DNA from: Micrococcus porci | Lineage (GTDB): Bacteria; Actinomycetota; Actinomycetes; Actinomycetales; Micrococcaceae | Direction of reading: 5' to 3' | DNA length: 64,000 nt | Assembly (NCBI RefSeq): GCF_020097155.1 | Contig: NZ_CP083691.1 | Coordinates: 1,178,001-1,242,000 of the forward strand | Shown here: piece by piece, positions 20,592-28,448 of the stretch | Position numbering within the stretch: position 1 is the stretch's first letter | Layout: each line of letters opens with the position of its first letter | Notes under the pieces: model-generated | What the model was told of the DNA's origin: nothing | The model's database searches: none | What the model saw: only the letters and a program-made list of their open reading frames with translations | Program-made: the position numbers and the translations under genes

Positions 20592-23500
20592 GTGACCGAG
20601 CAGGAGTTCCCGCGGCTGGCCCGCGCCCGCGCAGCCGTGCGCCCCGCGGAGCAGGACCAGGAGCGGCCCGACCCGGCCGCGTGGGTGGCGTCCCTGGGCT
20701 CCGGCGCGGAGTCGGACACGATGCTGCGGTTCGCCCCCTCGGCGGCGAACAGCATCGACCTCACCGGCGCCGGCACCTCCGGCCTGTCCCAGCTGCTGCT
20801 CGGCCGGCGCACCCGCCTGTCCACGCTGCTGCCGGCCGGGCCGGAGCTGGACGCGGCCCAGGAGGTCGCCGCCGCGCTGCGCGCCAAGGTCCGGGAGCTG
20901 GGGGAGGAGCGCGGCATCGACGTCGGCGCCCTCGCCCTCGGCGTGGCCACCTGGTCGGCCGTCGAGGACGGTCGGCGGGAGCGCCGCACCGCCCCCGTGC
21001 TCCTGGCCCGACTGGCGTTCAGCGTGCGCTCCGGCGCCCGCGGCCGCGACGAGGTCGAGCTGCAGATCGTGGAGCACGCGCACCTGAACCCGGCGCTCGT
21101 GCGCAACCTGCGCCGCCACCACGGGCTGCGCCTGGACCCCGAGGCCTACCAGCACGCCGCCTACGCGACCTCCCGCCTGGAGCCCGGCCCCGCCCTGGCC
21201 CTGCTGCGTGAGGAGGCGGCCGGCGTCGAGGGCCTGGAGGTCCAGGAGACCCTGCTGGTCTCCACGTTCGCGGACCTCGGGGACACCGCCACGCTGCCCG
21301 AGTCCCTCGAGCACCTGCCCGTGGTGCAGGCGCTCTACGACGTCGGCACGGGCATGGTGCCCCGCCCGGCCGAGCTGCGCCCCACCGGCCGCCCGGACGA
21401 GGACGAGCTGCCCCCGGCCGACGAGCGCCTGGTGCTCGACGCCGACCCGTCCCAGCTCCGCGCCCTGGACCACGCCGCCGCCGGTGAGTCCCTCGTGGTG
21501 CGCACCGCCCCCGGCACCGGCCAGACCCAGACGGCCGTGAACCTCGCCGCCCGCCTGGCCTGGGAGGGCCGTCGCGTGCTCGTGGTGGCCGAGCGCTCCT
21601 CCGCGCTCGCCGACGTGCACGCCCGACTCGCGCAGGCCGGCCTGCGGGACGCCGCCCTGGACGTCCCCGCCCACGCGGACCCGGAGGACCTGCGCCGACA
21701 GCTCGTGGCCGCCGTGCTCCGCGCCGAGCGGGCGTCCGCCCCGGACCGCGCCGCCGCGGACGCCGAGCTCGAGGAGCTGCGCCGTCGCCTGCGCGAGCAT
21801 GTGGACTCCCTCCACCACGTCCGCCCCCGCTGGGGCTGCTCGCCGTTCCAGGCGATGCAGGCGCTCGCCTCGCTCACGGCCCTCGACACCCCGCCCGCCA
21901 CCACCGTGCGGCTGAAGCGCTCCGTGCTCGACTCCACCGTGGACCGCCACGCCGTGGCCGGGCGCCTGACGCGCGCCGGCGAGCTCGGGGCCTTCGACCG
22001 GGACGCCACCGCCTCCCGCTGGTTCGGCGCCCGCGTGCGCAACGTGCAGGAGACCGAGGCTGCCGGCGAGCTCGTCGAGCACCTGGCCGGCACCCTTTAC
22101 ACCACCCGCCGCGCCGTGGAGGCCGCCGCCGACCAGGCCGGCCTGCGCCGCCCGCGGACCGTGGACGGCTGGGCCGAGCAGTCCGACCTGTTCGCCCGCG
22201 TGGAGCGCGCTCTCACCGCGATGGACCCCTCGGTGTTCTCCCTGGACGTGCCGCAGCTGGTCACGGCCACGGCGTCCAGCCAGTGGCGCCGCAGCAACGC
22301 CGTCGAGATGTCCTCGGTGCAGCGCTCCCGCCTGCGCCGCGCCGCCAAGGACGCCGTGAAGCCCGGCGTGCAGGTGCCGGACCTGCACCAGGAGCTGATG
22401 GAGGTCGAGGGCATCCTCGAGGACTGGCGGCGCTGGACCGCGATCCCCGGGTCCACCCCGATGGTCCCGGACATGGCCGACCACGCCCGCCCGGCCGTCA
22501 GGGACGTCCTCGACGCGCTGGACCGGCTCTCCCAGGTCCTGGCCCCGGAGGCCACGGCCGGCACACCGCTGGCCGAGCAGGACGTCGACGACCTCATGGC
22601 CGCCGTCGACGGCCTCGTCGCCGACCGGCCGACCCTGGCCACCCTCCCCGAGCGCACCCTCGTCCTGGACGAGCTGCGCGAGCACGGCCTGAACGAGCTG
22701 CTGGAGGACCTGCACGCCCGGGAGGTGCCCGTGGCGGCGCTGCCGGCCGAGCTCGAGCTGGCCTGGTGGCAGTCCGCGCTGGAGGCCATGATCTCGGGGG
22801 ACGACTTCCTGGCCATGATGTCCGGGGCCGACCTGACGGCCGTGGAGCAGGGCTTCCGCGCCGCCGACCGCACGCTGCTGGACTCCGGCGGCGCCCGCCT
22901 CGCCGCGTCCCTCGGCGCGGCGTGGAAGGCGGCGCTGGGCACCTACCGGGCCGACGCCGCCGTGCTGCGCTCCCTGCTGAAGCAGGGCCGCCCGTCCGTG
23001 GAGTCGCTGGCGACGATCACGCCGGGGCTGCTGCAGGCGCTCGTGCCGATCGTGACCACCTCCCCGATGGCCCTGACGGAGTTCCCTCCGGACTGGGACG
23101 CCGACGTCGTGATCCTCCTCGAGGCCGACGCGACCGCCCTGGCCACCGTGGCCGGGGCCCTCACGCGCGCCCCGCAGGTGGTGGCGTTCGGCGACCCGGC
23201 CATCGGCCGCCCGCAGTCCTTCCAGGTGTCGGTGGACCCCACCGCCACCGCCGGGCCCCTGCGGCCGCTGCGCTCCGCCCTCTCCGCGCTCGCGGAGGTC
23301 CTGCCGGTGCTGGACCTGCGCCACGTGCACCGCCCCCTGCCGCGCTCCCTGGTGCGCCTCGTCTCCCACGTGGCCTACGAGGGCGCGGTGGACGCGCTGC
23401 CCACCGCGGCCGAGTTCACGGGCCGCGGGCGGACCCTCACCGCCGAGTACGTCGCCGAGGGCGTGGGCATCCCCATGACCGGCGGGGACGTCGTCGAGTC

Positions 23501-24362
23501 CACGGACGCCGAGGTCGCGCGCACGGTGGAGCGCGTGTTCGAGCACATCCGCGACCGCCCCGAGGAGTCCCTCGCCGTGGTCACGGTCTCGGAGCAGCAC
23601 GCCCGCCGCGTGGCCGGGGCCGTGCAGGCCACCGCGGCCCGCGCCCCGTGGGCGGCGGACTTCCTGGCCCGGGGCCGCACCGACGGCGACGAGCGCGAGC
23701 CGTTCGTGATCGTGCCGGTGCTCCGCGCGTCGACGGTGACGCGCGACGCCGTCATCCTCACCCCCGGCTACGGGCGCACCCCGCACGGGCGGGTGGTCCA
23801 CCACTTCGGCGCGCTCTCCGACCCGGACGGCGAGCGCATGCTCACCGTGGCCCTCACCCGCGCCCGCGCCCGCATGCACGTGGTCACCGCGCTGCGGGCG
23901 GCGGATCTGGACGCGGACCGGCTCGACGGCGGGGCCCTGGCCTTCCGCAGGATGCTGGAGGTCGCCCTGGACGACGCCGAGGCCGCGCCCGCCGGCCGGC
24001 TGAGCGACCCGCTGCTCCTGGACCTGCGGGACCGCCTGGCGGCCGAGGACGCGCTCGTGGCCGCGCACTACGGCGGCGCCATGGACCTCGCCGCCGCGGA
24101 CGCCGCGGGGGAGCGGGGCCGGGTGCGCCCGCTGGCGCTCGTCTCCGACGGCGGGGACGCCTACCGCGAGCAGTCCGTGCGCGAGCGCTCCCGGCGCCTG
24201 CCGGAGCGGCTCGAGGCCCGTGGCTGGGACACGGACACCCTCTGGGCCATCGACGTGTTCGCCGACCCCGAGTCGGTGGCCGCGCGTCTCGTGGGCCGCC
24301 TGGGCCTGCCCCTCGAGGAGGTCGACGAGGACGGTGAGGACGACGCCGACGGCGAGTCCTGA
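20592..24362 (+). CDS. Large DUF4011-type helicase-like protein with degenerate Walker A
   Basis: 1256 residues. N-terminal region (about 30-250) resembles DUF4011; a superfamily 1-like region follows: 'LDADPSQLRALDHA' (Q-motif-like), APGTGQTQT at 306-314, 'WDADVVILLEADATAL' in the place of motif II, and 'LTVALTRARARMHVVTAL' as motif VI. The P-loop lysine is glutamine (Gln311) and the DExx box is not recognisable, so ATP hydrolysis is doubtful. The last 60 residues include 'LEARGWDTDTLWAIDVFADP', typical of this family. Soluble, strongly acidic C-terminus. Role unknown; family members are loosely linked to DNA repair or defence. AGGAAGGACACC precedes the GTG. Confidence 0.8.
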   Translation: MTEQEFPRLARARAAVRPAEQDQERPDPAAWVASLGSGAESDTMLRFAPSAANSIDLTGAGTSGLSQLLLGRRTRLSTLLPAGPELDAAQEVAAALRAKVRELGEERGIDVGALALGVATWSAVEDGRRERRTAPVLLARLAFSVRSGARGRDEVELQIVEHAHLNPALVRNLRRHHGLRLDPEAYQHAAYATSRLEPGPALALLREEAAGVEGLEVQETLLVSTFADLGDTATLPESLEHLPVVQALYDVGTGMVPRPAELRPTGRPDEDELPPADERLVLDADPSQLRALDHAAAGESLVVRTAPGTGQTQTAVNLAARLAWEGRRVLVVAERSSALADVHARLAQAGLRDAALDVPAHADPEDLRRQLVAAVLRAERASAPDRAAADAELEELRRRLREHVDSLHHVRPRWGCSPFQAMQALASLTALDTPPATTVRLKRSVLDSTVDRHAVAGRLTRAGELGAFDRDATASRWFGARVRNVQETEAAGELVEHLAGTLYTTRRAVEAAADQAGLRRPRTVDGWAEQSDLFARVERALTAMDPSVFSLDVPQLVTATASSQWRRSNAVEMSSVQRSRLRRAAKDAVKPGVQVPDLHQELMEVEGILEDWRRWTAIPGSTPMVPDMADHARPAVRDVLDALDRLSQVLAPEATAGTPLAEQDVDDLMAAVDGLVADRPTLATLPERTLVLDELREHGLNELLEDLHAREVPVAALPAELELAWWQSALEAMISGDDFLAMMSGADLTAVEQGFRAADRTLLDSGGARLAASLGAAWKAALGTYRADAAVLRSLLKQGRPSVESLATITPGLLQALVPIVTTSPMALTEFPPDWDADVVILLEADATALATVAGALTRAPQVVAFGDPAIGRPQSFQVSVDPTATAGPLRPLRSALSALAEVLPVLDLRHVHRPLPRSLVRLVSHVAYEGAVDALPTAAEFTGRGRTLTAEYVAEGVGIPMTGGDVVESTDAEVARTVERVFEHIRDRPEESLAVVTVSEQHARRVAGAVQATAARAPWAADFLARGRTDGDEREPFVIVPVLRASTVTRDAVILTPGYGRTPHGRVVHHFGALSDPDGERMLTVALTRARARMHVVTALRAADLDADRLDGGALAFRRMLEVALDDAEAAPAGRLSDPLLLDLRDRLAAEDALVAAHYGGAMDLAAADAAGERGRVRPLALVSDGGDAYREQSVRERSRRLPERLEARGWDTDTLWAIDVFADPESVAARLVGRLGLPLEEVDEDGEDDADGES

Positions 24363-24627
24363 GCCCGGCCGCCGGCGGGGCCACCGCCGCGCCGACGCGG
24401 CCGGCACCGGCCCCGCCTCCGCCGACGGTCCCGAGCCGACTCTGCCGGAGCCGACGCTGCCAGGGCCGGCCCTGCCGGGGGCCCAGACGGCCGGTGACGC
24501 GACGCCGTCCCGCCCCGCGGTGTCGCGGGGCCGCGCCGTCACCTCGGCGGCGGGCGCGGACCGGCCCCAGCCCGCGGACGAGCTCGGGCGCTGGCTCCTG
24601 GAGCAGCGCCCGCCGCACTGGGGCTGA
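24334..24627 (+). CDS. Small hypothetical protein ending in a conserved-looking LEQRPPHWG tail
   Basis: 97 residues if started at GTG 24334, inside the end of the helicase-like gene with an AGGAGG 14 bases upstream. The first 75 residues are Ala/Pro/Gly/Thr-rich and poorly constrained; the end 'ADELGRWLLEQRPPHWG' is compact and looks selected. An internal GTG would give about 39 residues. I do not know the function. The overlap with the preceding gene suggests coupling. Confidence 0.5.
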   Translation: MRTTPTASPEPGRRRGHRRADAAGTGPASADGPEPTLPEPTLPGPALPGAQTAGDATPSRPAVSRGRAVTSAAGADRPQPADELGRWLLEQRPPHWG

Positions 24628-24691
24628 CGGCGGCGACGGGGCTGACGGCGGCGACGGGGCCGAGCGGGCCGGCGTCGTCCCCGCCCCGCGC

Positions 24692-24949
24692 TCAGTCGGA
24701 GGAGCCGGAGGACGTCCCGGTGGACGAGGCGGCGCCGCTCGACGGGGCGGCCGGCGTCGAGGACGGGGCGCCGCCGCGCGAGTCGGTGCGGTAGAAGCCG
24801 GAGCCCTTGAAGGAGACGCCCACCGAGCCGTACTGCTTGCGCAGGACGCCGCCGCAGACGGGGCACTCGGTGAGGGCGTCGTCGGAGAAGGACTGCACGG
24901 CGTCGAAGGCGTGGCCGCAGTCCTTGCAGCGGTAGGCGTACGTGGGCAT
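24692..24949 (-). CDS. FmdB family zinc ribbon protein
   Basis: 85 residues. Starts 'MPTYAYRCKDCGHAFDAVQ' with CxxC at 9-12 and a second CxxC in 'ECPVCGG' near 30-33, the FmdB/CxxC zinc ribbon. The C-terminal 35 residues are Ser/Gly/Ala/Thr-rich and disordered. Family members are putative regulators of amide or formamide use, but most actinobacterial copies have no proven role. The gene is 40 bases downstream of the folate cyclo-ligase gene on the same strand. Confidence 0.92.
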   Translation of the reverse strand: MPTYAYRCKDCGHAFDAVQSFSDDALTECPVCGGVLRKQYGSVGVSFKGSGFYRTDSRGGAPSSTPAAPSSGAASSTGTSSGSSD

Positions 24950-24989
24950 CTCAGGGGCCTCTCGGTGCGTGGTCGTGGACCCGGCGATG

Positions 24990-25667
24990 CTACTGCGGGC
25001 CGGCCGAGGCGGGCTCGCACCAGAGCAGGCCGTCCGCGGTGAGCACACCGTCCACGGGGCGGTCCGTCGGCTCGAGGGGGATGACGCCCGGCTCCAGCAC
25101 CTCGGACGGGTGCACGAAGGCGACCGTCGTCACGGAGGAGGGGAGGGTGGCCAGGAACCGGTCGTAGTACCCGCCGCCCTGGCCCAGGCGTGCGCCCGTG
25201 AGGTCCACGGCCAGCCCCGGCATCAGGACCAGGGCCGCGCCGTCCAGGACGGAGCCGGGCTCGCGCGGGCCCACGGGCTCGTCGAGGGGGGCGTTCGCGG
25301 CGCGCGCCACCGCCACGCCGGGCCTCCAGGCGGTCCAGCTCAGGTGCCGTCCGGGCTCGATCACGGGGACCAGCACGCGCGCCCCGGCGGCCAGGGCGCG
25401 CTCCCGCACCGGCCCGGTGTCCGGCTCCGTGGGCATCGGCAGCACCGTGGCCACCACGGGCGGGCCGTCCGCCGTCCGCTCCTCCAGGTGCGGGCCCAGC
25501 CAGGTCCAGAGGTGCTCGGCCGCGGCCTCGGCCTGACGGGCGCGCACGGCCGGGTCCAGGCCGCGACGGGCGGCGCGCAGCCGGGTCCGCAGCGCGGCCT
25601 TGGCCTCGGTGCTCGCGAGGGCCGCGGCGGCGTCGTCGGGGTGCGGGGCGGGGGCGGCGGCGGGCAT
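24990..25667 (-). CDS. 5-formyltetrahydrofolate cyclo-ligase
   Basis: 225 residues. Converts 5-formyl-THF to 5,10-methenyl-THF with ATP. N-terminal 'KAALRTRLRAARRGLDP' is the usual start, and the C-terminal signature 'GLAVDLTGARLGQGGGYYDRFLA' (core RLGQGGGYYDR) binds ATP and substrate. ATG at 25667 is used; a -10 on the minus strand (TAGGCT, rc of 25703-25708) would give a leader of about 30 bases. FmdB follows. Confidence 0.92.
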   Translation of the reverse strand: MPAAAPAPHPDDAAAALASTEAKAALRTRLRAARRGLDPAVRARQAEAAAEHLWTWLGPHLEERTADGPPVVATVLPMPTEPDTGPVRERALAAGARVLVPVIEPGRHLSWTAWRPGVAVARAANAPLDEPVGPREPGSVLDGAALVLMPGLAVDLTGARLGQGGGYYDRFLATLPSSVTTVAFVHPSEVLEPGVIPLEPTDRPVDGVLTADGLLWCEPASAGPQ

Positions 25668-25702
25668 GGGCCCATCATGCCGCCCGGACCGGCGGCGCAG
25701 GG

Positions 25703-25712
25703 AGCCTAGGAT
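25703..25712. promoter_or_regulatory. Overlapping divergent -10 boxes (cyclo-ligase / GNAT)
   Basis: AGCCTAGGAT holds TAGGCT on the minus strand (25703-25708) and TAGGAT on the plus strand (25707-25712). The plus box is seven bases before the leaderless acetyltransferase ATG; the minus box serves the cyclo-ligase. Same CCTAGG arrangement as at 4311-4320. Confidence 0.55.
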
Positions 25713-25719
25713 CGAGCGC

Positions 25720-26421
25720 ATGGACGTCTCCGGTTCCCTCTGGCCCGTGGCCCTGCGCCACGGCACGCTCACGCTGCGCCCCCTGCGCCGGGGCGACCGC
25801 CGGGCGTGGGAGGAGCAGCGCGCCGCCAATCGCGACTGGCTCACGCCGTGGGACGCCACCAGCCCGGTGCCGGGGGCGGCGCCGGCGAGCTTCGCGCAGA
25901 TGGTCCGCTGGCAGCACCGCCAGGCCCGCGCGGGCACCTCCTACACCTGGGGCATGGCCCTCGACGACGACGCCCCCGGCCGCGACCGGCTCATCGGGCT
26001 GCTGAGCCTGGGCGGGGTGCAGCACGGGTCCGTGATGTCGGGTGCCGTGGGCTACTGGATCGACCGCCGGCAGGCCGGGCGCGGGCTCACTCCGACCGCC
26101 GTGGCGATGGCGACGGACTGGGCGTTCCACGGGCTGGGCCTGCACCGCGTGGAGGTCAACATCCGGCCGGAGAACACCGCGAGCCTGCGGGTCGCGGAGA
26201 AGCTCGGGCTGCGGGAGGAGGGCCTGCGCCGGGCCTACCTCCACGTGGACGGCGCCTGGCGCGACCACCTGAGCTTCGCCGTCACCGCAGAGGAGGTCCC
26301 CGAGGGCCTGCTGCCGCGCTGGCTGGCCCGCCGAGAGGCCGCCGCGGGCACCGCGGAGCCGCGTGACACGGCGCATACGCCGGGCGTCGCAGGGGACGTC
26401 CCGGGGCCGTCGGGCCGCTAG
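25720..26421 (+). CDS. GNAT family N-acetyltransferase (RimJ-like)
   Basis: 233 residues. 'LTLRPLRRGDRRAWEEQRAAN' at the start, 'GAVGYWIDRRQAGRGLTPTAV' (acetyl-CoA binding loop, core RQAGRGLTPTA) and 'NIRPENTASLRVAEKLGLREEG' are the RimJ/RimL pattern for acetylating protein N-termini such as ribosomal proteins. The last 35 residues are a disordered extension. Leaderless start (TAGGAT 25707-25712). Confidence 0.9.
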   Translation: MDVSGSLWPVALRHGTLTLRPLRRGDRRAWEEQRAANRDWLTPWDATSPVPGAAPASFAQMVRWQHRQARAGTSYTWGMALDDDAPGRDRLIGLLSLGGVQHGSVMSGAVGYWIDRRQAGRGLTPTAVAMATDWAFHGLGLHRVEVNIRPENTASLRVAEKLGLREEGLRRAYLHVDGAWRDHLSFAVTAEEVPEGLLPRWLARREAAAGTAEPRDTAHTPGVAGDVPGPSGR

Positions 26422-26491
26422 GCTGGTGCCCTGCACGCGTCGACGCCCCCACGGGACCGGCGCCCGACCCCACCGCCCCGGAAGGACCGCC

Positions 26492-27196
26492 ATGACCGAG
26501 ACGCCGTCGCCCCGTGAGGACGCCCGCCTCGACGCGGAGCCGGGGCACGCCGACTCGGGGTTCCACGTGCACTGGGACCGTGCGTCGCTGTTCCTCGTGG
26601 GCGTCGGCGCGCTGGCCGTCGCGCTGGTCACCGCGCTCTGCGCCCTCGCCGGGCTGCCCACCGCCGGGCTCGCCGGCTGGTCCCTGCTGGTGACCGTGGG
26701 CGCCGTCGTCGGCCTGCGCGTGCTCGCGGCCCGCGACCAGCGCGAGCACCACGACGACCTCGCCGACGACGCGGACGAGCCGAACCTCGCGGAGGAGGAC
26801 CTGGACACGCACGAGCTGCCCGTGGTCCCGGATCCCGAGCGGGACCGCCGCGTCCTGGCCGCCGCGCTGTCCCTGACGGACGAGGCCGAGGACGAGGAGC
26901 CCGCCGCGGAGCCGGTGCCCGTGGTCGTGGACGCCCTGCAGCGCCGCCGTGCGCCACGGATCCCGCTCGGCGGCATCGTGATCCCCGAGGTCCCGCGTCC
27001 CACCTACCTCGACGCCCCGGAGGCCCCCGCCGCCGAGGCCCAGGCCGAGTACCCGGCGGAGGACGACGCCGTGGCCACCCGCCCGGAGGCCGAGGAGCAG
27101 GCCGCGTCCGCGGAGGTCGTGGAGATCCCCGAGCCGGCCGCGCGCGCCGTCGTCCTGGACCTGGACGGCGTGCTGGCCCGGCGCCGCGCCTCCTGA
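26492..27196 (+). CDS. Hypothetical two-helix membrane protein with long acidic tail
   Basis: 234 residues. Two hydrophobic helices at about 32-50 and 55-75, preceded by 'GFHVHWDRASLFLV', then a cytoplasmic tail of some 155 residues rich in Glu, Asp, Ala and Pro with 'RRRAPRIPLGGIVIPEVPRPTY' in the middle. Conserved-looking but not recognised. GGAAGGACC precedes the ATG. TAGGCT at 26420-26425 may be its -10 with a leader of about 60 bases. Confidence 0.7.
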   Translation: MTETPSPREDARLDAEPGHADSGFHVHWDRASLFLVGVGALAVALVTALCALAGLPTAGLAGWSLLVTVGAVVGLRVLAARDQREHHDDLADDADEPNLAEEDLDTHELPVVPDPERDRRVLAAALSLTDEAEDEEPAAEPVPVVVDALQRRRAPRIPLGGIVIPEVPRPTYLDAPEAPAAEAQAEYPAEDDAVATRPEAEEQAASAEVVEIPEPAARAVVLDLDGVLARRRAS

Positions 27197-27332
27197 GCCG
27201 GGGCGGCCCGTCCTGACGCCGGACCCCGGGCGCCTGGCGGCCGCGCTGGCCGCCACCGGCCGGCGCGCGGTCCGCACCGGGGCCTCCCGCACCACCCTGC
27301 ACCTCGACGGCACGGTCTCCCACGTCCTGGCC

Positions 27333-28448
27333 GTGGTCCTGCTGGAGGGTCCGCCGGGCGCCGGCGTGGCCCGGGAGCGGGTCCTCGTCCTGCGCGGTCC
27401 TGTCGAGCCCGCGGTCGCCGTGCCCGGCCCGCCCGGCCCGCCCGTCCCGGCGTCGGGACCGGCTCCGCGCCGCCGCGGCCGTGGCCGCCTGCCCGACGGC
27501 ACCCGCTGGTGGCTGCTCCCGCACGACCCCGCCCTGCCGGGCCTGGACCTGGCCCTCGACCACGAGCGGCTCGACGCCTGGCTGCCCGGCCTCGGCCGCG
27601 CCGGCGAGCCCGCCTGGGTCGCCTACCGGCCGGGGGAGCGGGCCGTGCTCCGCGTCCCCCTGGACGCCGTCCCCGCCCGGCCCGACGAGCCCGGCTCCTC
27701 GCTCCACCTCAAGGTCCTGCCGCCGGCCCGGCTGCACGGCATGCACGGCCGGCTCCTCGCCGCCCGCGCCGCGGGGCTGCCCGTCCCGCCGCCGCTGGCG
27801 CCGCCGGATCTGGGCGTGCTGGCCCTGGGGACGCTGCCGGGGGAGCCCTGGCGCGCCCGCCTCGGCGCGGACGCCCCGCAGCCGGCGCCCGCCGCCGTCG
27901 CGGCCCTGCTCGACGCCCTCCCGGATGCCCTCGCCGCCCACGACGACGGCCCCTCCCGCACCCCCGCCTGGTCCGCCCTGCTCGCGCATGCCGTCCGCGC
28001 CGGCACGCTGCTGGACCCGGGGGCCGCCGAGGAGCTCCGCGAGCGCGCCCGCCGGCTCGAGGAGTCCCTGGCCGCCGCCGATCCCGGGCCCCGCGTGCCC
28101 GTCCACGGGGACCTGCACCCGGACAACCTGCTGCTCGCCCCGGGGACGGACCGGATCGTGGGCGTCCTGGACCCGGACAGCCTGGGTCCGGGGCACCGGG
28201 TGGACGACTGGGCCGTGCTGGTGGGACACCTGGCCGTGGCCGCCGCCGACGCCGCCGTCCCCGGCCCGTCGCACGACCCGGAGCGGGCCCGCCGGACGGC
28301 CGCGCTCGCGGCGGAGTTCACCGGGCACGCGTGCGGCGTCGTCGACGAGGAGGCCCTCCGCGCCCGCGCCGACGTGACGGCGCTGGCCCTGGCCGCCGCC
28401 CCGGACCTGCCGGCCGCGGTCCGCGCGGCCCGGCGGTCGGCCCGCTAG
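27333..28448 (+). CDS. Aminoglycoside phosphotransferase-like kinase
   Basis: 371 residues from GTG 27333. The kinase catalytic loop 'VHGDLHPDNLLLAP' and the metal-binding 'VGVLDPDSLGPGHRVDDWAVLV' identify the APH/choline kinase fold; the substrate is unknown. N-terminal glycine-rich loop is not obvious. Sequence upstream of 27333 still reads like coding in this frame to a CTG at 27213 ('LAAALAATGRRAVRTG'), so the true start may be that CTG; no ATG, GTG or TTG exists between. The stop overlaps the convergent TPR gene's stop by four bases. Confidence 0.75.
   Translation: MVLLEGPPGAGVARERVLVLRGPVEPAVAVPGPPGPPVPASGPAPRRRGRGRLPDGTRWWLLPHDPALPGLDLALDHERLDAWLPGLGRAGEPAWVAYRPGERAVLRVPLDAVPARPDEPGSSLHLKVLPPARLHGMHGRLLAARAAGLPVPPPLAPPDLGVLALGTLPGEPWRARLGADAPQPAPAAVAALLDALPDALAAHDDGPSRTPAWSALLAHAVRAGTLLDPGAAEELRERARRLEESLAAADPGPRVPVHGDLHPDNLLLAPGTDRIVGVLDPDSLGPGHRVDDWAVLVGHLAVAAADAAVPGPSHDPERARRTAALAAEFTGHACGVVDEEALRARADVTALALAAAPDLPAAVRAARRSAR

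Noticed and set aside
20328..24866. A 1512-codon open frame on the minus strand, and similar long antisense frames (e.g. 12552-15422, 16053-17246, 18217-20337)
   Set aside because: They lie opposite well-supported genes, have the skewed composition of reverse complements of high-G+C coding DNA, and show no domain signatures.
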